Of a stretch of DNA of 64,000 bases, positions 31,170-42,900 are shown one piece after another. Each line of letters opens with the position of its first letter. Position 1 is the stretch's first letter. The translations under genes were made by a program, and so were the position numbers. Location: positions 2,356,001 through 2,420,000 of the forward strand of contig JAJGBQ010000002.1 of assembly GCA_022457065.1 (NCBI GenBank). Reading direction: 5' to 3'. The notes under the pieces are model-generated. The model saw nothing but the letters and a program-made list of their open reading frames with translations. It searched no databases and was not told the origin of the DNA. The stretch comes from Curvularia sp. ZM96 (lineage: Eukaryota > Ascomycota > Dothideomycetes > Pleosporales > Pleosporaceae).

Positions 31170-34100
31170 ATGGACCAGAATGGCACTGTCAAGCGCAAGC
31201 AACCCCCAACCTCACCCTTGGCCGACCGCCCTCTGAAGCAGATCAAGCCCGAATCCCACATGACCAACGGCGCCATGTCGCATCCAAACGGCCAGGATGA
31301 ATCTATGGACGAGGCACGCAGCGAGTACAGCGTCGCCGCCGACGACCTTTCCTCCGCGGCCCATGTCACAGCTGCCTCGGGGCCCGACACGGCGGAATGG
31401 CAAAAGACCATAGAGAACGTGGTCAAGAGCGTCGTTTCTATACACTTCTGCCAGACATGCTCGTTTGACACTGATCCGGCCGTCAGCTCAGAGGCGACTG
31501 GCTTTGTTGTAGATGCTGAGCAAGGCTACATTCTCACCAACAGGCATGTTGTGGGCGCTGGCCCCTTCATCGGCTACTGCATCTTCGACAACCACGAGGA
31601 GTGCGACGTCCACCCAGTCTACCGCGATCCGGTCCACGACTTTGGTATCCTGCGCTTCGACCCAAAGAAGATCAGGTATATGCCCGTCACCGCCCTCAAA
31701 CTGCGACCCGATAACGCCAAAGTTGGTGTCGAGATTCGCGTGGTCGGAAACGATGCTGGAGAGAAGCTCAGTATCTTGTCCGGTGTCATCAGTCGACTCG
31801 ATCGCAACGCACCTGAATACGGCGAGGGTTACTCCGACTTCAACACCAACTACATACAGGCGGCAGCTGCAGCCAGTGGAGGATCTTCGGGCAGTCCTGT
31901 AGTGGACCGCGATGGATTCGCCGTTGCGCTACAAGCCGGTGGACGCGCAGACGGTGCTGCAACCGACTACTTCCTGCCCCTGGATCGCCCGCTACGTGCA
32001 CTGGAGCTGATTCGTCAAGGCAAACACGTCACCAGAGGCACCATTCAGACACAGTGGATACTGAAGCCGTTCGACGAGTGTCGACGGCTGGGCCTCTCAG
32101 CCGAGCTTGAGAAGGACATTCGCACCCAGTTCCCCAAAGAAACAGGAATGCTGGTCGCCGAGGTCGTTCTCCCCCAAGGCCCTGCATCTAACAAGATTGA
32201 AGAAGGCGATCTGTTGCTGCGCGTCAATGGGGAGTTACTTACCCAATTCGTCCGTCTTGATGCAATCTTGGATGAGCACGTGGGTCAGACGATCTCTGTA
32301 ACCATACAGCGTGCGGGAGAGAACATGGACGTCGAAATAGACGTCGGCGACCTCCATGCTATCACCCCTGACAAGTTCGTCTCCGTTGCAGGTGCTTCGT
32401 TCCATGACCTTTCGTATCAGCAAGCCCGTCTCTACGCCATTTCGCTTAAGAACGCAGGTGTTTACGTTTGCGAAGCAGCCGGCTCGTTTAGATTTGCTGA
32501 TGGATACACGTCTGGGTGGCTGATCCAGGAAGTGGACAACCAGCCAACACCCAACCTAGATGCCTTCATTGAAGTTATGAAGAAGATTCCTGACCGCAAA
32601 CGAGTGGTCATGATGTACAAGCATCTGCGCGACTTGCACACTGCAAACACTAGCATCACTGCAGTCGATAGGCATTGGCACTCAAAGATTCGGGTAGCAA
32701 CTCGTAATGATACGACAGGCCTGTGGGATTTCAAGCCACTAGCCGATGCCATACCACCTGTGCCCCCAGTGCCACGCCGTGCGAACTTTGTCAAAATGAG
32801 CTCCAATTACCCCGAAGCAGTAGACATTGTTCGTAGTTTTGTACGTGTGCACGTTTCCATGCCCATCAAACTTGACGGCTTCCCCAAGCTTAACAAGCAA
32901 GGCTACGGTCTTGTTGTCGATGCCGACCAGGGTCTTGTTCTTGTTTCGAGAGCGATTCTGCCATATGACCTGTGCGATATATCTCTGATTATCGCCGACA
33001 GCATCTTTGTTGACGCAAAAGTCGTTTTCATGCATCCCCTGCAAAACTATGCCATTGTCAAGTACGATGCTTCACTGGTCAACGCACCTGTAAAAACGCC
33101 CAACTTCGCCACCGACTACATCAAGAAGGGTGCGGAGACCATCTTCTTTGGCATCAACCAAAACTTCCGACCTGTTGTTGCAAAGACGGTTGTTACAGAC
33201 ATCACTACCGTTGCCATACCAGCTAGTGCTATCACGCCGCGATACCGCGCAACAAACTTTGATGCCATCACCGTGGACACAAACCAGGCTTCACACAGCG
33301 GTTCGGGTGTACTGATTGCCGAGGACGGCACTGTGCAGGCTCTCTGGCTCTCATACCTAGGCGAGCGAACATCGCATAGCGGCAAGGACGTTGAATACCA
33401 CCTTGGCCTTGCAACGCCCAGCCTCCTTCCAGTGCTTAACGAGATTCGAAGCGGCAAGACTCCTAAGCTCCGCATCTTGAACGTGGAGTTCCAGACAGTC
33501 CAGATGAGTCAGGCTCGTGTCATGGGGGTCTCAGAAGAATGGATTGAGAAGACTGAGAACGCTGATCCAGAGCGCCACCAGCTCTTCATGGTCCGGAAGG
33601 TGGACTCGGGCCACAGTGATGGCCTCAATGAGGGCGATGTCCTCTTGACGTTGAACGGCAAACTTGTGACCCGTTCGCCTGATCTGGATGTCATGTACAA
33701 CAACGAGGTCCTTGACGCAGTCATCGTCCGCAAGCGTGAAGAGAAGACTATCAAGGTTTCGACAGTCCCGACTGAGGACCTCGAGACCGACCGACTGGTC
33801 AGCTTCTGCGGCGCCACGTTCCACCGGCCTCACCAAGCTGTGCGTCAGCAGATTAGTAAAATCCATTCGGATGTTTACATCTCTTCGCGGGCTCGCGGCT
33901 CACCTGCATACATGTACGGGGTAAGTGCTTGCTCTCATTTCCCATATTACGAGAACCTTGCTAACATCACTGCACAGCTCGCACCTACAAACTTTGTTAC
34001 ACACGTCAACAACGTTCCCACTCCAAACTTGTCGGCGTTCCTCGTCGAGATTAAGAAGATCAAGGATAACGAGTATTTCCGCATGAAGGTAATGACCTTC

Positions 34101-34280
34101 GACAACGTTCCATGGGTTGCCACCATGAAGAAAAACGAGCACTACTTCCCAACTATTGAACATATCAAAGATCCTTCGGAGCCGCTAGGATGGAAGAAGA
34201 TCATACATGAGTGCGATGTAGGAGGGGCAAGAGAAGAGTTGGGACCCGACGAGTTGGAAGCGGATGGCTCGGAGGAGTAG
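31170..34280 (+). CDS. NMA111: HtrA-like serine protease NMA111
   Basis: Nuclear HtrA/Omi-type serine protease, linked in yeast to apoptosis and lipid homeostasis. Exons 31170..33920 and 33978..34280 give 1017 residues; the 57-bp intron (GTAAGT...CTAAC...GCACAG) is in frame and stop-free. The first protease domain has the triad in TNRHVV (His), VHDFGILRF (Asp) and SGGSSGSPV (Ser). PDZ regions follow (EEGDLLLRVNGELL). A second, degenerate protease repeat has SHSGSGVLI, then another PDZ (NEGDVLLTLNGKLV). This double layout is typical of NMA111. The start is set at MDQNGTVKRKQ, with basic nuclear-signal-like residues. An in-frame ATG at 30963 would add 69 residues resembling a mitochondrial presequence. 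Confidence 0.93.
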   Translation: MDQNGTVKRKQPPTSPLADRPLKQIKPESHMTNGAMSHPNGQDESMDEARSEYSVAADDLSSAAHVTAASGPDTAEWQKTIENVVKSVVSIHFCQTCSFDTDPAVSSEATGFVVDAEQGYILTNRHVVGAGPFIGYCIFDNHEECDVHPVYRDPVHDFGILRFDPKKIRYMPVTALKLRPDNAKVGVEIRVVGNDAGEKLSILSGVISRLDRNAPEYGEGYSDFNTNYIQAAAAASGGSSGSPVVDRDGFAVALQAGGRADGAATDYFLPLDRPLRALELIRQGKHVTRGTIQTQWILKPFDECRRLGLSAELEKDIRTQFPKETGMLVAEVVLPQGPASNKIEEGDLLLRVNGELLTQFVRLDAILDEHVGQTISVTIQRAGENMDVEIDVGDLHAITPDKFVSVAGASFHDLSYQQARLYAISLKNAGVYVCEAAGSFRFADGYTSGWLIQEVDNQPTPNLDAFIEVMKKIPDRKRVVMMYKHLRDLHTANTSITAVDRHWHSKIRVATRNDTTGLWDFKPLADAIPPVPPVPRRANFVKMSSNYPEAVDIVRSFVRVHVSMPIKLDGFPKLNKQGYGLVVDADQGLVLVSRAILPYDLCDISLIIADSIFVDAKVVFMHPLQNYAIVKYDASLVNAPVKTPNFATDYIKKGAETIFFGINQNFRPVVAKTVVTDITTVAIPASAITPRYRATNFDAITVDTNQASHSGSGVLIAEDGTVQALWLSYLGERTSHSGKDVEYHLGLATPSLLPVLNEIRSGKTPKLRILNVEFQTVQMSQARVMGVSEEWIEKTENADPERHQLFMVRKVDSGHSDGLNEGDVLLTLNGKLVTRSPDLDVMYNNEVLDAVIVRKREEKTIKVSTVPTEDLETDRLVSFCGATFHRPHQAVRQQISKIHSDVYISSRARGSPAYMYGVSACSHFPYYENLANITAQLAPTNFVTHVNNVPTPNLSAFLVEIKKIKDNEYFRMKVMTFDNVPWVATMKKNEHYFPTIEHIKDPSEPLGWKKIIHECDVGGAREELGPDELEADGSEE

Positions 34281-34567
34281 ATGTTGCATACATAGACGAG
34301 CCTTAAGAGCTCAAATTAATAATTGAGACTTGCCATACGTGCTTGGTCACCTCAAATGACCTTTATGCACCACTAGCGACCACGTCTCGGCTTTTCGTGC
34401 TGCCATGCTGCGGTCTCAGGTTCCTGTCTCGTCGCGTTTCCATGGTTCTCGATGGATGGTCTGTGCGCGCTTAGTCAAGCAGAGCGTAGGTGACTGCTGA
34501 TCTCTCATCATAACACGCCTCCCTCACTACACGCCCAATCCACGCCGCACCACCACACCACACCACG

Positions 34568-36247
34568 ATGACTTCGTCCATTTTTTACAAATTCAAAAAC
34601 TCGAGAGACAGCGAGCGGATTATTTTCAATGGCACTGACCTTAGCGTCTTCGAGCTCAAGAAAGAGATCATCAGTGCGAGCGGCCTGGGCGATGGAACCG
34701 ACTTCAACCTCCACATCTTTCCACAAGATGATCCCAACTCAGAATACAAGGACGATACTACGTTGATACCACGCTCCTCAACCGTCATTGCGATACGACG
34801 TCCTGCTCCAAAAGGACAGGGTAGGGCAGCACGCTACGTCACAGGCAAAGCGCCGTCACGCGCAATCACCACGCAAAGCAAGCCTGCAGCGCCTGCGCCC
34901 CAAACGAATAATGCGACACCGGAAGATGCAGAAGCTGCTTTCTTGGCAGAGTCAGCCATGGCCTGGGATGTAGAGAAAGAAGCTCTTTCGCACGCAAAGC
35001 CCGTCTACCGTAAGAACAACACCAAGAACGTCGTCGTTCCGTCGCACCCACCGCCGCCAGGCTACGTCTGCCGCCGCTGCAACATCAAAGGTCACTGGAT
35101 ACAGGCCTGTCCCACCAACGACGATCCCGACTTCAAACCCGCATTCCAAGCCAAACGCACAACCGGTATTCCACAGTCTTTCCTGAAGAAGGTCGAAAAG
35201 CCTGTCGACGAAGAAGCTGCGAAGGGTATTATGCTCAACGCCGATGGCGAGTACGTACAAGTCCTGACGGACCAAAAGGCGTGGGATAAGTTTCAAGAGA
35301 AAACAAATGCATCTCGAGCGCGCGCGGCGAGCGTCGATGCCGCCAGCAAGGAGCTCCGCGAGCGCGGACTCGAATGCCCAATCGACAACCAGAGATTTGT
35401 TGACCCTGTCAAGACTCCATGTTGTGGTAAGACATACTGCCGTGAGTGCATCGACAATGCACTTGCAGATGGAGATTTGGTTTGTCCCAACTGTGCAAAG
35501 GAGGATGTTTTAATGGATGATCTTGTTGCCGACGATGATATGGTCAAAGCTCTCAAGGCATACGACGCAGAGAAGGCAGCAGAGAAGGAGAAGGCAAAGG
35601 CAGCAGTTGCTTCAACAAATGAATCAGTTTCTCAATCCCATGCTACTGACAACGCTAATTCTCCTGTCGCAAATGACACTGCAAATACTACTAGTGCTAC
35701 TAGTGCTACTGCTGCGGTGGTGGCCGACGAAGTCTCCGATACTGACTCTACTTCTTCTAAAAAGCGCAAAGAGCCTCCGACAGACATCAAACCACCAACC
35801 GCGCCAAAGGCGATGCGTCAAGCTGCCGACCCCGCGTCGAAGATGGAGCAGGACTTCATCCAACAGATGGAAATGCTCAAGAACGCACCAATGGGACCTA
35901 TGGGCATGCCAATGAACATGAACATGCCAATGCCGATGCCAATGCAGATGCAGATGCCAAACCAAATGGCCTTTCAAAACGGCTACCAGATGGGCTTTCC
36001 ACAGCAACAACAACAGGGACCACAACAAGGTTGGTTCCCGCAGCAAAACTTTGGCTACGGTCAACAACAACAATTCGGCCAGCAGTTTGGCCAGCAACAG
36101 CAATTCGGATGGGGAGGCGGCGGACAAATGCAGGGACAATGGGGTGGCGCACAGGGACAGCAGGATAACGATGCATATGATAGACAACCGGTGAATCCTC
36201 GAGGTCGCAATCGCAGATCTCGCGCTCCAGATTATCGTTATCTCTGA
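34568..36247 (+). CDS. MPE1: MPE1/RBBP6-like mRNA 3'-end processing factor
   Basis: A 559-residue subunit of the cleavage and polyadenylation factor, acting in the nucleus. Domains in order: an N-terminal DWNN ubiquitin-like domain, residues 1-80 (SSIFYKFKNSRDSERIIFNGTDLSVFELK); a CCHC zinc knuckle near residue 165 (CRRCNIKGHWIQAC); and a RING/U-box-like domain near residues 270-320 (CPIDNQRFVDPVKTPCCGKTYC...CPNC). The C-terminal 150 residues are low-complexity, rich in Met/Pro then Gln/Gly, ending RGRNRRSRAPDYRYL. No introns are evident. Domain order and length fit Mpe1 well. Confidence 0.95.
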   Translation: MTSSIFYKFKNSRDSERIIFNGTDLSVFELKKEIISASGLGDGTDFNLHIFPQDDPNSEYKDDTTLIPRSSTVIAIRRPAPKGQGRAARYVTGKAPSRAITTQSKPAAPAPQTNNATPEDAEAAFLAESAMAWDVEKEALSHAKPVYRKNNTKNVVVPSHPPPPGYVCRRCNIKGHWIQACPTNDDPDFKPAFQAKRTTGIPQSFLKKVEKPVDEEAAKGIMLNADGEYVQVLTDQKAWDKFQEKTNASRARAASVDAASKELRERGLECPIDNQRFVDPVKTPCCGKTYCRECIDNALADGDLVCPNCAKEDVLMDDLVADDDMVKALKAYDAEKAAEKEKAKAAVASTNESVSQSHATDNANSPVANDTANTTSATSATAAVVADEVSDTDSTSSKKRKEPPTDIKPPTAPKAMRQAADPASKMEQDFIQQMEMLKNAPMGPMGMPMNMNMPMPMPMQMQMPNQMAFQNGYQMGFPQQQQQGPQQGWFPQQNFGYGQQQQFGQQFGQQQQFGWGGGGQMQGQWGGAQGQQDNDAYDRQPVNPRGRNRRSRAPDYRYL

Positions 36248-37689
36248 GTGTGATTTCCTTTTTCTTCGTCTTCTGGCATCATGGATCGATTCCGCGTTGG
36301 CCTCACGTTTGTTTACTTTTTTTTTACTTATTCTTTGTCTCTCTGGTTCCAACGAATGGGATGGTTATACTGTGTACGCTTTTTCAAACACATCCATTGG
36401 GAATAGGGAGGAAAGGGAATGCGGGTATCTTTGTGTACGGCATTGAGGGACTGTTTATTGTTATCTTCTAGGGCGGCTTGGCGTTTGGGAGCCACACGTT
36501 TGTTGCTGGGCTTTGGGTAGCTCGTGTGGCTGGGTTGATGATTTTTCGGTCATGCTTGACAATGGCATAAATGTGCATAAGCATCAACAATCAAATGAAA
36601 AACTTCTACATATGGTATTTGTGCTTTGAGTGATGATGGTGATGCTCGATGTCTTTAGAGCAGGAAATTGAATCATATTTAGCTTGTGACTATGATAACT
36701 ATATATAGTGATAGCAATAAATTGTCTTATTTAGAAACATATTAGCTCACTTTCAATAGCAAAAATGGCATTTGTTTATCCGCCGTGACTTGAGTCTCGA
36801 AATGACTGAAAAAACAGAAGGACGAGTGAAATCAACAAGGAAACAGAAGGTTAGCTTGCGAATATCCTCACTATGGACGTTCATGCAGTGACAGGTTTAG
36901 CAATGACCATTCTGCGCTAATCAGTCCTTGATCCACTTTTGATTCTGTTTACAGATCTTCTTCTTCTAAAAGTACAAGTGTTGAACTACAGTTTTGTAGA
37001 TTGTTAACCACAGAATTAATACAGATGTCCATTTGTATGCACACGTTTCGTATACGATATAAATCAACGCGAAAAGTATCCTGACGCACTGTGCAAGCAT
37101 TCTAGAGGACAGAGGTTGACGATATACTGTTAAGACAAACAGTAAATGAGTGAGTAAATGGCTAAATGTACATATTCGAGCTACAAAGGAAATTCGCCCC
37201 GCAATTTACATACTATATCGACGACAAAATTATTAGGATAATCCTTGGACTGTGATGAGTGACCAGATTTTGATGTTTTTCTTACACATGAACTAATTCT
37301 TGTAGCTGCCAGAGTGTGTTTAGTTTTCACACCTACTAAACCCAAAAGTGAGTAGGATCGCTTCCTCCCCAACAATGTATCTACGCAAATGAATTCTCAT
37401 GTCCAAGACATTTTACCCGACCATTACAAAAAGTATGTCAGGGTATTCAAGGAACCAATCATAAGCGGATGCAGCCCCTCCATCCCTGCAGCCTTTGATC
37501 CTTTGCATCCGGCACTGCCACTATCTCGCATTGCACGTATACTTATCCCATGTACGTCTCGCTTCATATAGTGCTTTACCTCTCAAAGCAAGTTCCTCAA
37601 AGTATCCATCTTGGGTCAAAAAGGTCGCACCAAGGACACTTGATACTTAAAGCCAAGTAACCTATCTCTCCATCAACCATACACACATC
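36248..37689. other. AT-rich intergenic, no gene seen
   Basis: About 1.4 kb. The first 230 bases look like the MPE1 3'UTR. The rest is AT-rich with only short frames, then a TC-rich promoter before 37690. Confidence 0.5.
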
Positions 37690-38428
37690 ATGGCAGAACC
37701 AACACCCTTTGTACGTCCATACGACGCATCCCGCGACTTCCAGGATGGCATGCACGTGGTACGCCAACTCACTCCCCTCACCACCTCCCCCTAACAACCA
37801 CCCGCCCTCTTAGTACCTATCCACCATCGACCCCCTTCTAGACTGGGAGCCCGCGCGCACCATAGGCGCACACCTCTGGTACATGCCCTACGTGACGCTC
37901 GTACCCTCAACCTGTTTCGTGCTCGACGACGGTCACGGGCGCGCGGTAGGCTACTGCATCGGGGCCGCCTCGACTCTTTCTTTTACACAGCGGTGGCGCG
38001 ACGAATTCGCTCCCACTGTAAATCGCAAGCTTGTTCCTCCGCCAGATGTGCACCATGTCACTGATGATGAAGCGTTGATGGAAAAAGAGGATATCAGGCA
38101 CTTTCGCAAAGCAGTGTATGAGGCTGATTGCAGTATGTTGTTGCCGTGGCCCGAGACCCTGGACAAGTATCCGGCGCATATTCATATTGATATTTTAGAG
38201 GGGTATCGCAGGAAGGGGTGGGGGACGGTGCTGATGGAGAGGTTTTTTGAGAAGGCGAGGGAGGAAGGTGCCAAGGGTGTGCATTTGGATATGGTGATGG
38301 CGAATGGGAAGGCAAGAACGTTTTATGAGAGTTTGGGGTTTGGGGTTTGTCAGCAGGTGTTGGATGGAGGGGAGAGTGGGAGTCCGGGGGTTAATGGTAT
38401 CGTGGTGACGTTGGTGAAGGAGCTGTGA
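37690..38428 (+). CDS. GNAT-family N-acetyltransferase
   Basis: Exons 37690..37758 and 37814..38428 give 227 residues; the 55-bp intron ends CTCTTAG and keeps frame (DGMHV/YLSTIDP). The GNAT fold is shown by HIHIDILEGYRRKGWGTVLMERFF, where RRKGWG is the acetyl-CoA pyrophosphate loop (Q/RxxGxG/A), and by GVHLDMVMANGKARTFYESLGF (motif B). The N-terminal half resembles fungal acetyltransferases related to the C-terminal domain of O-GlcNAcase-like proteins (AVGYCIGAAST; FAPTVNRKLVPP). The acceptor substrate is unknown. No targeting signal, so probably cytosolic. Confidence 0.87.
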
Positions 38429-39945
38429 TTTGAAATAGTGGAATGAGCTTTATACTGGTTGTGTGACTTTTTCTTCTTCTTCGCGACGACAGATCGTGTT
38501 TGTTTCTGGCATGGCCGCTTTTCGATGAGCGAGTCGTAACAACATGTTCAGTAATTCAAGCTGCGCTATAACAACATACGAATAGCGCCCTACGAATCTT
38601 TTCATAGAAGCCACTTCATCACCTGCCTGTGAAAATGAATTTATCACATAATCGACTTGAATATCAAGGTCCTTGGTTATAACCGCTTCTCACCCTACGA
38701 ACGAACTGCACTATCCACTCCGCCTCTATGTTATCTACATAGTATCTTGATACATGACATGATTTCCTAACATCACAACAAACACATCCCCCGGTTTTCT
38801 ACGCATATTCCCAATCAACCACCGTTCCCCATACCAGCAATCAACTCCTTTCCCACGGATTATCTACACAACCAACCCTCTCTCCAACGAACCCACATAG
38901 ATCAAACATAGAAAAAAACCCCTACCTCAACCTATCCATTCAACCCCTCTATCCATTCCCCAAGAAACACCAGCCATAATGTTGAATTTATACACCAGAC
39001 ACCCTCCACCACCCAGCATCTTACTTTTACTATTTCCGCGCTACTCCGTTGTAGGGGCAACGACGATAGAAAAAGAAAGGTCCTAATGCAGCAAGGAGAG
39101 AAAGCAAGAACAAGAGGGGAAAACCATAGTCCATTCGCTCTAAAAAAAACACTGTATTGGTATCAATTCTATTCTCCTTGCTGCTATCAGAAAACTGGGC
39201 CCACCTTTCAACAACTCATGCACATGGTATTATCTCGCCTACCTATCCTCTCCCAACACCCTCCCACCAAAGCATACCCGTGCACTGCTAACCCATGCCA
39301 ATAACCCTTAGCATACCATACCAAACCCAGACTGTATCTACAGCACCAACATCCCCCACCTCCTTCCAACCACCTCCCTCCATGCTTTGCACAATCGCGC
39401 GAGGTCCCCAACACGCTGCACGAACGTTTGGGTCCCAAGAGCAAAGCAAAGCAGTAAAAAAATGCAATAAAAGAACACCAAAAACTCCGGGGTATAGGAT
39501 GAAAACTGTCTCCCCCAAACCGCTACCAAACGCCTCCCGCCCTAGCGGCAGCAGCAGTAAAAGCAAATCACAAAAAAGGAGGGACCAGAGTTGAGATCGA
39601 TGGAGGGGGTTCGATACAATGCAAATCGGGAGAAGAAGAAAAATAAACATAACATGGCGCCTGAACACCCACCACTCAGAAACTGAGTAATAAAAACGGG
39701 ATAAGCGCTTAGAAAAAAACAAGAGCAACTGGGTAGCTAAAATTCGTACTTTGGGAACAGGGGTGTGTTGCGAATCAAGCCAGGATCCGCAGTTGAAATG
39801 AATTTGTTGGGGGGCGACTTATAGAAAAAAATTAAGTTGTTGATGGTGATGCTGATTGAACATGGGGATGCCGCTCATTGAGTCTCAACAAAAGTGAGAG
39901 TAGGGGGAACCGTTCAGTTCAGTTTAGGGCCAGAGCTGTCAGAGT
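38429..39945. other. intergenic between convergent genes, no gene seen
   Basis: About 1.5 kb, C/A-rich and low in coding signal on both strands. It contains the 3'UTRs of the acetyltransferase and of the KAR9 gene. Frames such as 39288..39728 (minus) have no domain support. Confidence 0.5.
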
Positions 39946-42900
39946 CTATCTCCAGACAGGTTTGACGGCTTTATTTTGTCCTTGGCTTGACTGGCGTCCG
40001 CCGACACGGCTATCGGCACGTGCTTCACCGGCTCTGCTGGCCCGTCCTTCGCCCGCGCTACCGAGTCTGCTGGTGGTACGCCCTGGGACAGAGGCAGGAC
40101 TTGTCTCTGTAGACTTAGGGGCAGACCCAGGCCGCTGCTTTGAACCGAAAAGAATGCTGCTGCGGCGGTTGGCAGAGGAACTAGAAGGCCGAGACGCACG
40201 AAGGGCTGCGGGACTCTCCTCGCCGCCAGGGCTAGTACCATCCTGTCCTGCGGTGGGTACTCGGCGGCTTGATCCTGGGGTAGTGGTGTGGGTTTGAGGC
40301 GAAGAAGTGGGGGTGGGTCGAACTGCTGACTTGCCCTTTGCAGGTGTAGCTGGGGACTGCATGGGGCTTGCCAGAGGTCGCACTGGACGCTGCAGAGATG
40401 GACTGGTGGACGTGGAACGAGCAGACACGGCCGGCGAGAGAGCTGCGGAACGACCCAGAGGGCTCCTTACAGGAATCGAAGAACGGCTTGCTGCAGAATT
40501 TCGACCAGACGCATTCGGTGTATCCTTGTCCTTTCGGAATGGCGACGGTGTGGTCAGACTCAATGGCTTGAAGTTGTGACCAATGACGGTATCGCGCAAG
40601 TGCGTGTCCGAGTTCCAGCGAGGCTTGACTGCGGGTTTATCGGTAGGAGTTTTCGCACGTGCTTGGCTAGATGCTGTGCCAGACATGGCACGAGAAGGTG
40701 CAAAGTTCAGGCGGGCAGAAGGCAGAGACTTCCGGGGAGGGGCACTTGTGCTTTGCGGCATGCTCGAATACCGCCGACTGGCAGGAATTGCCGATTTGGA
40801 TGCTGCAGCGCTAGGTTGACGAGGTTTGGCACCCAACGGGGTGATGGCAGAGTTTGCGGCACTGCTCTTGCGGCTCATGACGACGCTTGAGGCAGGAGAG
40901 CTACCTGGGGTGTCTAGGTTTGAATGTGCGAACGAGGCTTCGGTGCGAGCGGACAGAACGGTAGAAACGGAGTCGCGGAGCTTGCGTCTGGCAGTGAAGT
41001 CGTCCAGGATGGCGTCCATGTTGCCAGTGACTGTCTCTAGATCCTCGACCTTGCTTCGTACATCCTGCTGGATGCGCAGGATCTCGCCATTGACGGTAGC
41101 CCTGTGCTTCATTTCGATATCGATCAACTCTAGCACACGCCTCATCGATGGCGGGTAGTGGTCTCTCTTATCCTTGTACGTGGCAATGCGCGCAGCCAGC
41201 TTCTCGTCGTCACTGTCGTCAATGGCCTGCTGCAGTCTCTGTATGCTCTTCATGCATGAATCATACATGGCAACGGCTTTGCTGCCAGCCTGTCGGAAAC
41301 TGTGCACCCACTTGTCTTCACCGAGCTCCTCGCGCAGTGCATCTGCCTCGGCTTCTAGCTTCTTCTCTTGTGCCTCAAGCTGCTCTCTTCTGCGGTGGAG
41401 TTCATCACAAGCCGAGGGAAAGATGTGTTTTGCCCGCATCTGGAAAGTGTTGAGTCGCATAGGCAGGAAGTCGAGCGATGCGCGCAATGGCTGCAGCTTC
41501 GCGAAGAGAGCCAAGAGCCGAGAGTTCTCTTGCTCGATTTGGGGGATGGGTGAAACGGGCGACAGGACGGACAGTGTAGGCATACTAAACCGCTTGCTGT
41601 TGAGAATGGCCTGCTTTCGTGGAATCTCCTCGACAATGTTCTCGAGCTCGGCAATGTCAAACTTCTCTGGTGCTTCGGCGACCGAGTCCGAGATGACGCG
41701 GTGTCTGCGCTCCTCCATTTCGAATACTAAGCGACTAAGATTCTCGACTTCAGCGCCAATCTCGCCCAAGACATTGTTCCACAGCTCTTCCCACTCCATG
41801 GCGATCTCGACTTGATTCTTGATGCCCTTGAGGGTTTTCTTGATCTCGCCCCAGCTCATGACGATGTCTTCCATCTGGGTCACGAGAGTTACCTGGTCTC
41901 TGGTGGGCAGCTGCGCAATGTCCGGTCGGGATTGCAGGTCTTCGATGGCACCAATGTAGACGTTGACAAGCTGCTCGAACTTGCCAATGGCGATGTCTAC
42001 CTCGGCCAGTCCCTCTCGGCCAGCAGCGGCGGCCCACTCGACATCGTCGTCGGCATCCAGGCCGCTGAGGACCTCCTTGGTCTTGGAGATCCATAGACGG
42101 ATGTCGTTGGCTGCCTTGTGGAGTGCGCGGGCGGCTTGGGTTGGCGAGGCTAGTGCAGTAATCTCCGAGGCAATGGTGGTGGGGGGCAGTTTCATCGAGG
42201 TCAATTGCTGGATCTGGTTGGTGAAGCTGGCCTTGGAGAGGGTGTAGATGGAGCCGGCGCGCGGGTAGTGGCGGCGCGCAAAGTAGGACTCGATGTCGAT
42301 GCCATTGTTGTCGTCGAGCACGGAAGCCTCATGTTCGTCGGCCAGCGGCAGCGGTGGCAGCGGCGGCGAGTCCTTGGGCGGCGGCGTGGGGGGCCTCGTG
42401 GGTTTTGTTTCGACGGGCGGTGATGGCAGTGGTGGTGACGGAGCGAGTGTGGCTGGCGGGTGCGTGGCTGGTGCGGGTGGCGGTGGTGCTACTTCTTCTT
42501 CTGGGGGTGTTGTTATTGTTGTTGTTGTCGGTGGCGGTGTTGGCGTGGGCGTTGCTGCCGTCGTGGTCGCGGCGAGCGTCTGGCTGAGGGCCTTTTCCGG
42601 CTTTGTGACGTCTGGCAGGCGGTACTTTTGCATGTCGAGCTCGACGTCGGCCTCTGACTCGGAGGGGAGGACCTTGTCGCTGGTGCTGACGACACTGCTG
42701 CGGTCGCTCTCAAAGTCGGCCTCCATGACCAGCGTAGGAACACTGCCGCCCGTCGACTGGGGAATGAGGGGCGTGAGGGTGGGCGTGGGCTGCGTGGTCT
42801 TGCCGGTCCACGCAGTGCCCCGGCGCTCAATGTCGAGGGAGCGCTGCTTGCGGAACTCGTCGAGGCGGCGCAGGCGATCTTGCTCGATGCGGCCGACGTC

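Noticed and set aside
35624..36352. 242-codon minus-strand frame with Leu/His runs
   Set aside because: Antisense to the MPE1 Met/Gln-rich tail.
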